From contig JAKZZE010000014.1 of assembly GCA_024220505.1 (NCBI GenBank), positions 248,001-312,000 of the forward strand: a stretch of DNA of 64,000 nucleotides, written 5' to 3'. The notes below the pieces were generated by a model that did no database searches, was not told where the DNA came from, and saw only the letters and a program-made list of their open reading frames with translations. The position numbers and the translations under genes were made by a program. Every line of letters begins with the position of its first letter. The first letter of the stretch is position 1. Positions 34,476 through 45,216 of the stretch are shown piece by piece. Origin of the DNA: Rhizopus arrhizus (Eukaryota; Mucoromycota; Mucoromycetes; Mucorales; Rhizopodaceae).

Positions 34476-36092
34476 ATGAGTGATTATTCATATAAGCCAT
34501 TAGACAGTAACTGCGAGGCTTCATCACCAAGACTTGATATATCACTTGATTTACCAACATGCAAAGGGTACTTACCTACGTACTGGCCAGGACAATCCAT
34601 CAATGGCAAGCTTCTTGTTCAATCGAATACACCAATCAAAGTTTCTCACTTACGTATCGCTTTTTATGGTAGTGTTCAAGTGTGTGGCAAAGAGCGTACT
34701 ATGCCGCTTACCGGCGGACTGTTCGATTATCACAAGAACGTACAGTTACTTAATAGAGGAATTCGTATTGTTAAGAAGCATAAAGAGCATGATAGTGCTT
34801 TACAAAATCAAGCACTTGGAGTAATCAGCGATTATCAGCAGAGTACATTGAATGGAGAGCAGAATGAGATGCAGCTTTTTCAAGCTGAGGCTACAGAGAA
34901 AGAAAGACATAAAGCTCAATGCGGACGACAAGAAACTGTGCAAGTAACTGAGCCAAAGAGAAAAAAGAAAAGCGAAGAAGAAAGGCGTATTGAAAGATTA
35001 ATCAAACAGATAGCAGATACTGATTTCGACAAAGATACTAGCTATGGGGCTATTGAGAGCAAAGACCTTACATATGCCTGCTTTAATGACAAAAGCAGTG
35101 CATTTGACTTGGAAGCAAACACGCACAACGTTCGTTTTTCTATTCATGTTCCTATATCAAGAAAGTTACCAGGAACATTTGATCATCCAAATTATCCAAT
35201 CTCTTACCGTTTAGTAGCCATCATGAACTGCTTTGACAATGACCAAAAGGAGATACTGTGCTATTCTACAGCCAAAGTACGCTTGGAACCAATGATGAAT
35301 GATACATGGCAAGAGTTTTGTTCCTGTGCTCAATCATCAGAAACTAGTATTTTAATCTCGGATAACAGCAACATTTTTAAAAGCTTCTGCAACTATGTTT
35401 TATCCTGTTCTTCTTTATTAACCAATTCAAGGCATTCAAAAGCACACGCAAATGTCTTATCAGAAGCCATGCCTCTTTGCTCTTCGAATCAATTACAAAG
35501 CTATATTGAGCTGCCAACACAGGTGTTTGGACGTTCAGAAATGCTCCCATTAAAAGTCAAACTGTTAAATACATCAATGCACTTCAAGATTTCAGTACTA
35601 AAAATTAATGTTCAGTTATCGCAAAGAATAGTCATGACATGCGGATTTGGTGAGACAACAGAAAGTAAAGCATTGATGAGCAAGAGATTTGTTTTCAACA
35701 GTGCAGACGAAACCCCCTCAGGCTATGATGAGCATTTTACTTTCTTTGACTGCAACAACATGTGCTTTGATCTTACCGGGTTATTACATGTTCCTCCAAG
35801 TTGTGCATACTCTATACCGTCTAATTCAACAAAAGAAGTGTATTCTTTGGTTCATGATATCAGTGTGAACCTAGAAATTGAAGGAATCATCAGAGCGAAA
35901 ACTATTAACCCTGAACCCAAGCTTGATATGACAGAAGTAATTTACTTTGCTAGAGAAGATAACATCTTCGTACATGAAAGAAATCAGGCAGTAAAGAAAT
36001 TGAATATTCAAGGAGATAGGGTCTACAAAAGCTATCGCATGCACTTGAATCCTTTACAGGTTTTCGTTAATCATTCAGGATATGCACTTTAA
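34476..36092 (+). CDS. Arrestin-like adaptor protein
   Basis: A single-exon gene of 538 residues, unusual here because most neighbours are split. The N-terminal arrestin fold starts at about residue 15 (LDISLDLPTCKGYLPTYWPGQSINGKLLV, HLRIAFYGSVQV). It is interrupted by a charged insert at about 105-190 rich in Lys, Glu and Arg (EPKRKKKSEEERRIERL). It resumes with VRFSIHVPISRKLPGTFDHPNYPISYRLVA. The C-terminal arrestin part spans about 335-500 (VFGRSEMLPLKVKLLNTS...ISVLKINVQLSQRI). Fungal arrestin-related proteins link membrane transporters or the pH sensor to Rsp5-type ubiquitin ligases. No clear PPxY motif was seen, so the way this one would recruit a ligase is unclear. Assignment to Rim8 or to an ART subtype is not possible by eye. 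Confidence 0.75.
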   Translation: MSDYSYKPLDSNCEASSPRLDISLDLPTCKGYLPTYWPGQSINGKLLVQSNTPIKVSHLRIAFYGSVQVCGKERTMPLTGGLFDYHKNVQLLNRGIRIVKKHKEHDSALQNQALGVISDYQQSTLNGEQNEMQLFQAEATEKERHKAQCGRQETVQVTEPKRKKKSEEERRIERLIKQIADTDFDKDTSYGAIESKDLTYACFNDKSSAFDLEANTHNVRFSIHVPISRKLPGTFDHPNYPISYRLVAIMNCFDNDQKEILCYSTAKVRLEPMMNDTWQEFCSCAQSSETSILISDNSNIFKSFCNYVLSCSSLLTNSRHSKAHANVLSEAMPLCSSNQLQSYIELPTQVFGRSEMLPLKVKLLNTSMHFKISVLKINVQLSQRIVMTCGFGETTESKALMSKRFVFNSADETPSGYDEHFTFFDCNNMCFDLTGLLHVPPSCAYSIPSNSTKEVYSLVHDISVNLEIEGIIRAKTINPEPKLDMTEVIYFAREDNIFVHERNQAVKKLNIQGDRVYKSYRMHLNPLQVFVNHSGYAL

Positions 36093-36265
36093 AGTTACAT
36101 ATAAATACAACTCAACATGGATTTTGCCAGTCAAGATACGAAATCGGTTAACTATTTGAACTATAATACTTACTTTTCATTAAATAAAAACTTTTCTTTT
36201 TTATTCAATTAAAATCAACAAAAGTACCAAAGGCAACAATAATTATAACATATTGCTTTATAATC

Positions 36266-36296
<31 letters not shown>

Positions 36297-36378
36297 AAAG
36301 GTGTTTGTCTAGTCAATATCTAAGTTTTATTATTATTATTGAACACTTAAATACTGTGTCTTTTTACGCAAGCTATCA
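36093..36378. other. Convergent 3' ends with a T/A homopolymer hairpin
   Basis: A run of about 23 T followed directly by about 10 A (36268-36299) lies between the convergent arrestin and MetRS genes. It may mark the shared 3' processing zone. Confidence 0.4.
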
Positions 36379-38476
36379 TTAAAGTCTGGGAAATAAGACA
36401 GTATTCTTTTCACCCAATGGTCTTTCAACATCTTTCAATGTTTTAGCATCTTTAAAATATCTTTCCTCGCGAGATACACCAAGATCATTCAGTAGTTTAT
36501 CCATCTTTGTAGGCATTACAGGTTGTAAAAGAATGCCTGCAATACGACAGGCCTCTAATGAATAAGACAAAACTGTATCCAATCTTTCCTTCTCTTCAAG
36601 CTTTTTCACTAAATTCCAAGGTTCATTGTGTGTAAAGTGTTTGTTGGCCTTTGAAGATTGTAAGCAAAAATACAGAGTAAACTATCTTATCTTATTTCGT
36701 TTACCTCTGATAACATGTTGAAAACATACGAGAATGCCTTTGTAAATTCACGTTCTTCAAAGGCTTTATCAAAATTATCTATTTTTCTCAAAGAATTACG
36801 CATTTAAAACATAACAATAAAGAATTTTTTTTTTTCTTTACCTGCAACTTCGGTTAGCATTGTATGTAATGTTTGATCATTACTGTTGACAGCCTTCCTT
36901 ATAGGAACCCTTTCGCTTGAAAGCAAAGATTTTGATGTGGCACGACTAAACAAGTTGCCCAATTGGCCAGCTAAATCCTTTGTATACATCATTTTAATTA
37001 CATCCTCAGAATAATCTATAGATTCATTTGTTAGTTCTTCAATATACTCATACAAAAGCTAAAAGTCTTACCAGAATCATCTACAATCCCACCATTACGA
37101 ACCAAGTAGTAGCGAACAGGATCAATACCATATCGTTTTAATACCTGAAAGGGATCTGCCACGTTTCCTTTACTTTTAGACATTTTTTGTTTTTGCATAG
37201 TCCAATGAGCATGAACTAAAAGTTGCTTTGGTAATGGTAAACCAGCAGCCATCAAAAAAGCTGGCCAATAGATAGCATGAAATCTAAATATAAAAAGGTT
37301 TGTCATTTTAACTAAATCCATCTCTCTTTATAGCCCTTTTCTTTTTACTTTATAATATCTTTTCCAACTACTTGTACATCAGGTGGAAAAGTACTTCTTA
37401 ATTTAGAATCACTTGTCCAAGGATAACCTGTTGCTGTAAGATAATTTGTCAATGCATCTAACCAAACATAAATTGAATGTTCGGGATCATTAGGTACTTG
37501 AATCCCCCAGTGAAGACGTGCTCTTAGTCTAGACACAGACAGATCAGGAAGATCATCTTGAAGGTAAGAAATAACTTCATTTCTTCTATTATTGGGTACA
37601 ATCACATTTGGGTTATCATTGATCCACTTTAAGATGTCTTTTTGAAATAAGGATAGCTTAAACTTATAATTTTCTTCAGATGTTCATTCAACACGTTGTC
37701 CTGACTCAATAGCCACCATTATCTTTTCTCCTGTCTTTTCGTCTGTTGCTTCCTGGACTTGATTAGTTGTATAAAATGCTTCATCCGAAACAGCGTACCA
37801 TCCTTCATGTTTTCCTTTATAAATATAATCGTTTTTTTGAGGTTGATTCTAAGAATACTTAGTAACATGGCTTTATAACAACAGTGCCCTCACTTTTTTC
37901 TTTACCCATAACTCTTTAACAGCTACTGCATGGCCTTTACTGGTAGTACGTTGGAAACTTGTGTATTCGATATTGGCAGCCTCACATAAACTCTATAAAA
38001 AAATAAGCTATGACACGTTTCTGCATAGAAATATGAATATTTTACCTTGAAGCTTTCTGAAACTTTGTTACAGAAAGCAAGGGGATCCATCTTGTTTTTT
38101 TCTGCAGCTTGTTGAATCTACGAAGCAAGTAAGAATAAAAGGTCTTTTGAGTGCCATTCACAAGAATACCTTCAAACCATGCTCATCTGTTCCGGTTGAC
38201 ATGATTGCTTCATTTCCGTGTAGCAGGTAATGTCTTCGAATAGTATCTGCTAATACAGTTGAATAAAGGTGTCCAATATGAGGCACTATAAGTAAAAAAT
38301 AGCCCATGTCAAAATAAACAAATCAGGGGGTGGTTATATAAAGATCAAGTCTTGCCTGCATTTACGTAATATATAGGTGTTGTTACATACGCTTTTGTAT
38401 AATTTCCACGTTGATTAATGAATGGATGTAAAAGATTCACTTTTCTACAAACAATTCCGAATCGAATAATACGCAT
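36379..38476 (-). CDS. MSM1: Methionyl-tRNA synthetase, mitochondrial type, with in-frame TGA
   Basis: Charges tRNA-Met with methionine, probably in mitochondria: the N terminus [16 protein letters not shown] is basic and the protein has the short organellar/bacterial architecture. Nine exons (38476-38356, 38285-38170, 38117-38046, 37992-37906, 37848-37349, 37283-37072, 37015-36842, 36778-36705, 36648-36379) keep one frame of 542 codons. Motifs: PHIGH (42-46), [29 protein letters not shown] and KMSKSKGN (332-339). Codon 187 (37686-37684) is TGA in [17 protein letters not shown]. Relatives commonly have Trp there (V.WT.EENY.F.LS). No intron removes it. The rest of the gene is intact, so this is a recent nonsense change, a read-through case or a base error. 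The first intron begins with GC, not GT. Confidence 0.88.
38286..38355 (-). other. GC-AG intron in the MetRS gene
   Basis: The donor reads CAG|GCAAGA and the acceptor TTATAG|TG. Only this GC donor joins the exon ending in YYVNA to the exon starting with VPHIGH in frame. All other introns placed in this window start with GT. Confidence 0.75.
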
Positions 38477-39055
38477 AATGATTGAGAGATAAAGAAAGAG
38501 AAAATTGCTTTTTGAGCGGAGTAAAGTGATAAAGGTCTAAGTATCTTTCAAAAGCATCCCAAAATGCTAATCTCGTTCTGCAACACTTGACAAACTTTCA
38601 TTTGCACTTATAGGTGACTATATAGATCTCATAAAATTTTTTTTAAAAATGTATAGTACAAATGCCTGTTGCTACATTGCCTTTGAGAAACAAAGTTGAC
38701 AAGCGTTTTTCTTTTTCAGATTGAATGTCTCAAAAAAATATTATTAATGAGTTGAATCATGATTTTTTTTTTTACATACACAAAATGCACTGCTTAAAGA
38801 CATTTAATTTCATGTATGGATCTTTTGTATAATCTACAGCTTTTGATATTTAACTACTGATTAGAAATAGCAAACAGACAACATGATAACCATCTGTTAT
38901 CACAGTTACAATGCAAAAGAAAAGACCATTTATTAAGATTGTATAAAAACTAAAAACTAGATAAAGATTTGTGTTTATTAAGTATTATTGAGCTTTTAGA
39001 AGGCAAAGAGGAGTGAAGAAATTTATTGGATTTAAAATAGAATTGATCGCAAGCC
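38477..39055. other. Upstream region of MetRS up to the right repeat arm
   Basis: AT-rich spacer of about 580 bases without a coding chain. Confidence 0.4.
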
Positions 39056-40434
39056 ATTGATAAGTAGCAAAGAGCCAAGTACTTGAATAGCAACCTTTTT
39101 GTAAATAGTCTCTTTTGGAAAGGATAGATTTGATTTTTTTAGAAATAATAATGATAATAATAATGATAATAAAGAATCACCCTTGAATTACTCTTATAAA
39201 CACTTTTTCAAGTCTATAGGATATGAGTGGTACCCCGAAGGGCGTTCCGTTCACTGTCAGGTTCTAAGTCTATGTCTGGAATGTTCTGCGAAAGATATAC
39301 CCTATTTCTAGGGATCACCCTCTCTCAAGCAAAGCGTGACCGGGTCTGTTACTTCGCTTGTTGTAGCTTCAGATGTCAAGTCATCTTCCGTCTAGCACTA
39401 GGATGAACAGAGCGGGTATTACTTTTACTTGAGTTCGCATTCCTCCTTAGAGCTTACAAGTTCCAGCAGATCATCGTCCCATCCTGCCACAGATTTTAGA
39501 AGCATAGCAAAGAGGTCATGAAGAGATAGAGAGAGAGAAGATATTACAAAGATAATAAAGAGACCACCAAAAGAGAGCTTTTACAGGAAAGGATTGCTAC
39601 CAAGTGAACCATACAGACATCAAAACAAGTACAAGAGCAGCCTTAAAGAAAAACCATTTATATTGGCACAGGAGAGAATAAACTATTAAACTAGGAGAAC
39701 AAGTTAATAAAGAGGATAATCCTATTATGAACATTACTTTTTAGCCAAAGAGACAGCAAAAAAGGATGTTCTTGACCAAGACTAACAAAGACAGACAGAG
39801 TAAGCTATTTCAAGAGTGTTAATAAAATAATTATAAAGTACAAAAGAAAATTTTTTACCATTTTATGAGGCCAAGATATGATTTCTTTTTTAACCATTGA
39901 AACTAATGGAATGACGCGTTTAACATTGAATGAAACCAAAGGGACCATAGAACGATAAACAAAAGAGAGCACACCAACTCTTGATGTTAACTGAGACCAT
40001 ATAAAGAGGCAGAGGATAGATGTATTATGTGGGCCATATATTTTTAACGTTGGTTAAAGACCAAGTTGATAGAAGATAAGAGATTTTAAGAGGCCAAAGA
40101 GAGAGAGAGACATGTTTGAAGCACAAAAGTAGCAAAGCATTTGTTTGAGAAGAAGTGTGTTCTTGACAAAGGACCATAAAAGCCAAGTTTATAATTGAAA
40201 AGACAAAGTATTTAAGCCATCAGTTTTAGAGAAGAGTGATTGTTTGATGAAGAAAGAAAAAAAAAATTTTTGGACAAAAATAATTCTTTAAATATTTTTT
40301 TTTTTTTTCACATTCTTGTTGAGTCATTTTCCTTTTTTTTTTCTTAGATTTCTATAAAACTTTAAAAAACTTGTTTATCCATAAAGAGATGGTAAACAAA
40401 AAGACAAAGCCACTCTAGACTAACGAGTAAACAA
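39056..40434 (-). repeat. Right arm of the ~1.4 kb long-distance inverted repeat
   Basis: The reverse complement of 26720-28149. The outer end is near 40426-40434 (CTAACGAGTAAACAA) and the inner end near 39056. This arm is about 50 bases shorter because of a shorter trinucleotide block. Homopolymer lengths also differ at a few places, such as the T and A runs near 40260-40340. It contains the same 301-base core. Confidence 0.93.
39193..39493 (-). ncRNA. Candidate structured RNA core of the repeat arm (right copy)
   Basis: Inverted copy of 27660-27960, the same length and identical by eye. The GAAA and UUCG hairpins lie on the minus strand here. Identity of the two cores suggests a very recent duplication or ongoing gene conversion. 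Confidence 0.35.
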
Positions 40435-41247
40435 ACTTGAATTTATTTTCAACTACAATCATTAATATTTCTTACATACAGCAATTTGCTTAAGGAACGT
40501 TTTTTTCTTTCTTTCTTTTAAATCCTCCTATTCTCTTTTCATTGTTAAATGAATAACATTCTATAATAAACAAGATGGTTGATTGTCTATTTCTTTGTCT
40601 GTACAACCGTTGTCTGCATAAATTCATATGAAATTTAAAGACCTATCGTTTTCTTATTTATTTAAAGGTATTAAGATCATACAAGCAAATAGAAAAAAAG
40701 CTGGTCTTTGTCTCTTTTTTTTTGTTTTAATCATATCTTGTGTGAAATGCATTTTTTACTTTTCTTTCCTATAAAAATGTGATTTTTTTTTAATTAATTT
40801 AATTAAAAAAGGGAGAGGAAACACAAGTTTACGCCGAGCTTCATGTGTAACAATTTTGAAAAAAAAAAAATATTAACCTGTCCCCTATTGTTCAGGATAC
40901 ATGAATAAATATTACTTTGTTAATATGGTTTCATTGTACTTTTAATCAATATTCACTTATATTCTAGTAAAAAATAGTAATAATGATGGTTAAATATTAA
41001 AAAAGAAAAGAAAAGAAAATGAAATAGTCAGTTTATATCATTTTTATTGTTGTTTGTACTTTTTCATATCTGAGTCTATTTTGCCTTTTTTTTTTTTTTT
41101 GCTTTGTTTTGTTTGCGTTATTTTTTGGGACCGATGGGAATAAAATAAATCATGATGCTTGCACATGTATTGTTGATAAACAAAACTGTAATTAAATCAT
41201 TTCTTCCTTGAAGAGACACTGACCGTTTAAACAGAATCAAACAGTCT
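40435..41247. other. AT-rich spacer between the right arm and the LINE
   Basis: Long homopolymer runs and no coding signal. A T-rich block at 41081-41130 lies just before the LINE start. Confidence 0.4.
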
Positions 41248-43996
41248 ATGACAAAAAAAAAAAAACATGAGCAACTCCGTACCCAACGACAAGAAGCCGC
41301 TGCTCGCCTACTGCAGCCACCTTCTGAGAACCAAGACTTCCAATATATCTTTATTCCAACCAAGGTCAGTGTATCAATTGGACAATTACGCAACTGCCTC
41401 CATAAGCTTGAAATAAACAGAAACCGTATCACGGACATCCACTACCTAACCCACAATGGAGTAGCCCTGATGTATCCATCATTCATAACTCGATATGAAA
41501 ACAGTATTAATAAGCTACATGTAAAATATATCCAATAGATAGGCTACAGGTTAATTCGGATAACCTTCGTTAAGGATAAGATACTTCGTAATTGCACGGT
41601 TAAATTATATTAAATCCAGAGACTAAATCACAGTCAATAGCAGTCGATCATATACAAGCATTCTAGGATAAATGCTTACGATGACAAATATAACAATGGA
41701 AGAACACATAACCCTTATCTATTTGTCATTAGTTATATCATACTCGTTAATTATTAATCCATGTCATGAAATATTATCCGTGTATGAAAAGTATAAATAG
41801 AGTATCATCTTCTTATTAAAGAAAACGATCTTTTTTATCGAATCTCGTCGTCTCTTGTTCCTTTCTATTCTTGGATAAATCAAGCCCTTTTAATACACAG
41901 CGATTATGCATCTGAACTAACAGAGCGTCTATAAAAGTTCAAAGTACAGCTCAGAGGAAAATTTGACCTATATGATGGATCCATCCTCAAGGATCCAAAA
42001 TACGATAACAGTACCATGGAGGGACGCAACAAGCACGCATTTAAACAACACTGCAACCGAATAAAACGCGCTCTTACTTTTATTCGCTCGCCAGTCAAGT
42101 ACGCTGTGGAGAGATACTTTTACAGTAAAGGTTGCATATAAAAATCGTGTATTAATGATATAATCTCTTCTTGGCAATATAATAATCTTATTGAGCTTTT
42201 TTTTCTCAGATGAAAACGCAGGCATGCTACAAGAGAACTCCTCTGACAGTTCCACTGGTTAATAATGTCGGCTCTTTCAATTTTTCTGTTTAACGCTACC
42301 GGTTTACTTAAACAAGCTATCTCTCTTATATTACAATTGGTCATACTACTAATAACAGAAACTTGACTAGTTGCTCCTAATCGATACCCTACTTCCTGAC
42401 GATAATTCCTTAGTTATAGTCAACCCATCAACTCCTTTCGATTTCATGGAAGCCTTGGGCTCACCCTATTAGTTGATCCTTTCTGTCCCTTTCCAGTTCA
42501 TCATATTATTCATGACCATCATTTATTAGCCAAATACACCCTTTAATTTACAGTATGAAAAATTCACATTCATTGTCTCTACCTCCCACCATCCTTGAAT
42601 CACACCTCAATTCAAGAAATATTGGTACTTCATCCTCAAACTCTCCATAATACAACATTAGTTGTATTTTGTGGCGATTTTAATGCAATAATGGGTTTGT
42701 TTACCGATGATTAATGTTCTAGTCATTGTGGTACTATCTTACAAAATTGAATTTATTCACACGATATAATCTTTAGAATCAAAGTTTGGCTTATGGTAGA
42801 CTTATCTAATCACACACAATGGGAGTGGTATCAGTGGCTACTTTATGAGCACTACTAACCTACATTCGCCGCAGTTAATTATCAGAGACGACCTATCCAT
42901 GGAGTCTAATCATAAGTTTATGACACTTTCCTTTCAAATGGCTTTGCCATCTGTATCTGAGCTTTATCCGCCACGGTTCCTGTGGAATTTGGATAAACTT
43001 AAAGAACCTAATACAGTTTCCTGCTATAAGAGTGTCCTTATAGAGCAATCTAAGATCCTACTGTATATTTCAGCACCTACATTTCCTGATCGATCTTCCG
43101 CTTCTACTCATATCGAGGAGATTAACCAAAACCTGGGTCAATTCATTTACAATTTTTTGATACAGTTTGCGGTAGACATGCACTACTAGCTGACATTAAG
43201 CTTCAGAATTTTTGGACACTTGAAATGATGTACTTTTAGCCTACGGGAATACTGCTATCGCAAATGGCGGAAAGCTAATGGACTCAATTGTCTTCAGCAC
43301 TGGGTTCTTCACCAACAGACTAAAGCCAAACTACGACGATTGATTGTCAAAAGGAGTAGAAAAAATTAGCGCATATCTTGTAACCAAATGGAATAAGGGG
43401 AATACACTAAATTCAGTATATCCGAAAGAGGCAACTACTCAGATATTCCTTTTCGACCAAGGAGGGCCCTCAACATTCTGCAAGCGCTATAGATTCTCAT
43501 CTCCAATCCATTTATTCTGGCTACCTACTACAAATCTCGCCAACCTCTTCTTCCTACCCTACAATTGCTCTCTTTGATGATGTTTCTTGTCATATTACAT
43601 TCGAAATGATCTGTGACGTACTTAAACATATGCCTACAAAAAAGGCGCTCAGTGTTGATCAAATTCATCAAGAAATGCTGCATCTCCTTCAGAATCAGTT
43701 TGCACCTATTCTTCTCCATCTTTTTCGCCTTTGTTGGAACCTCTCATATATACCAAGTAACTGGAGAGTTGCTCAAGTTGTTTCCATTTGCAAGAAAGGG
43801 TACGTATGATGATCCTGGTAACTACAGAACCGTCAGTTTAACAAAGGTGTTCCGAAAGCTTCTCGAACGCCGCCTCCATCCTCTCATCACAATTCAAAGC
43901 TCTATATTGGATCTAGCTCAAGGTGGTTTTCGTGAAGCTCGAGGATCACTGGATCAAGAACTGTGCCTGGCAAAGATTTGCAGTATTGTTGTATGA
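41248..43996 (+). mobile_element. LINE (non-LTR retrotransposon), 3'-truncated and frameshifted
   Basis: ORF1-like part: 41248-41470 (EAAARLLQPPSENQDFQYIF, HYLTHNGVALM) and, after an insert, 41900-42140 (HSDYASEL, ILKDPKYDNSTMEGRNKHAF, ALTFIRSPVKYAVERYF). ORF2-like part: endonuclease pieces from about 42265 (LSIFLFNATGLLKQA, VFCGDFNAIMG at about 42670, SMESNHKFMTLSF at about 42900). The RT start follows at about 43600-43996 (PTKKALSVDQIHQEMLHLL, LCWNLSYIPSNWRVAQV, DDPGNYRTVSLTKVFRKLLERRLHPL, LAQGGFREARGSLDQELCLAKIC). It stops before the RT active-site block, so the 3' half is lost. Many stops and frameshifts. It cannot move on its own. Confidence 0.8.
41471..41899 (+). mobile_element. Solo-LTR-like insert within LINE ORF1
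   Basis: About 430 bases starting TGTATCC and ending TACACA. The insert separates GVALM from HSDYASEL, which I would expect to be nearly adjacent in this ORF1. It has LTR-like layout: a TATAAATAG box at about 41790 followed by a T/C-rich stretch with GATCTTTTTTATCG. A matching 5-base target duplication was not found, so the edges are uncertain, and the left edge could lie at the TGTAAAA at 41520. Confidence 0.45.
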
Positions 43997-45216
43997 AAGG
44001 AAGGAATATGTAATTTGAAAGTTTTGAAAAAAAAGTAAACGTGTGTTCAAGTAAAAGCATATTTCCCTTTCCGAGCACATCACTGTTTTAAAAAGATAGT
44101 CTTTTTAAAAATTTTACTATTAATTTTGCAAAATATCAAAAGTAGAGAAGAGTCATGCTGACTGGCATCAAGTTATGTTCAAGTTTGTTTATAATTTATC
44201 TACACTCACACTGAAATAAAGTGAAAAAAATAGGAATAAAGTATTAGTAGAAAAGAAAAATTGCTTGTACTTTATGAACTGATCTCAGATATATGCATGT
44301 TGCTTACATTAATGTAGCTGTAATCCATTAGCGATCTTTAGTATTTTGCATAATTAGATAGCAGATCTGCTTAATCTTTTTGAATTGGCTGCAATTTAAG
44401 ATTTATTAAAAAAAGTAAACATTTAATATTTGAGTTTATTACTGACTATTAACCTCATCTTGTTTTATATATACATGCAGTACACTATCCTAGGTCTACA
44501 CATATAATAGACAAAAAATAGAAATAATAACTCAATCTGCAGTAATTAGGATTAAAAGATAATAAATACTAATTAGCATTAATTTTTTCGTTTTTTCTAT
44601 GCTAGAAAGGTATTAAAAGGTAACCTCTCCAGACTTTTTAAGCATAGTTGAGACGATAGGCGGTAGATAGAACTTGAAAGATAATCTTGGTAGCTCAATA
44701 TGAATGTTTACGAAACCGCCATCCTATCCTAAAAGAAATCTATATGTTTATTAATCATATTAATTAATTGTGATATTCTTAGTTTTATAAATATCGTTTT
44801 CGGTTGTTCCTAACCGATACTTTGTATTATTACTCTTTCTGGTCTTTGGGGAGGGGTTTTTTTTTTTTCAACATAGCTAAATGCTTCAATGACTACTTGG
44901 TAGACCTTTGGCTGCTTTTTTTTTATATCACTCATAGCTTTAAATTGTTGCTTTTGGTAAAAGTAATGCTGTATACATATACTTTCTTTTTCGTGTTGTT
45001 TTGATTGAGTATTAAGCATTTTAAATTTGTGTTTGATGATAAACCTGCCAGTATATGGTTAAAAGGTAATTTTATATTTTCTCAAACAATACTTTAGTCA
45101 AAAAGATGGAAAATGTAAATACTGAACGGGATTAACACGCTTCTGTCTTTGTGGTTCACTTCTACCACAACCTTGTCCAGGGTTTTTGTAGTAACTTTAA
45201 GAGAGTAAATTTTATT
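43997..45216. other. AT-rich intergenic stretch, no gene seen
   Basis: Follows the broken LINE. Frames at 44804-45019 on both strands are chance frames in T-rich DNA. Nothing else was recognised. Confidence 0.4.

Noticed and set aside
26720..40434. Inverted repeats as the two LTRs of one retroelement
   Set aside because: LTRs of one element lie in direct, not inverted, orientation. The arms lack TG...CA ends, and the block between them holds host genes.
26720..40434. The repeat-bounded block as a mating-type locus
   Set aside because: No HMG-box protein, and none of the usual flanking genes (triose-phosphate transporter, RNA helicase), was seen.
41118..41438. 106-residue minus-strand frame
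   Set aside because: Opposite strand of LINE ORF1; no own motif and no plausible start context.
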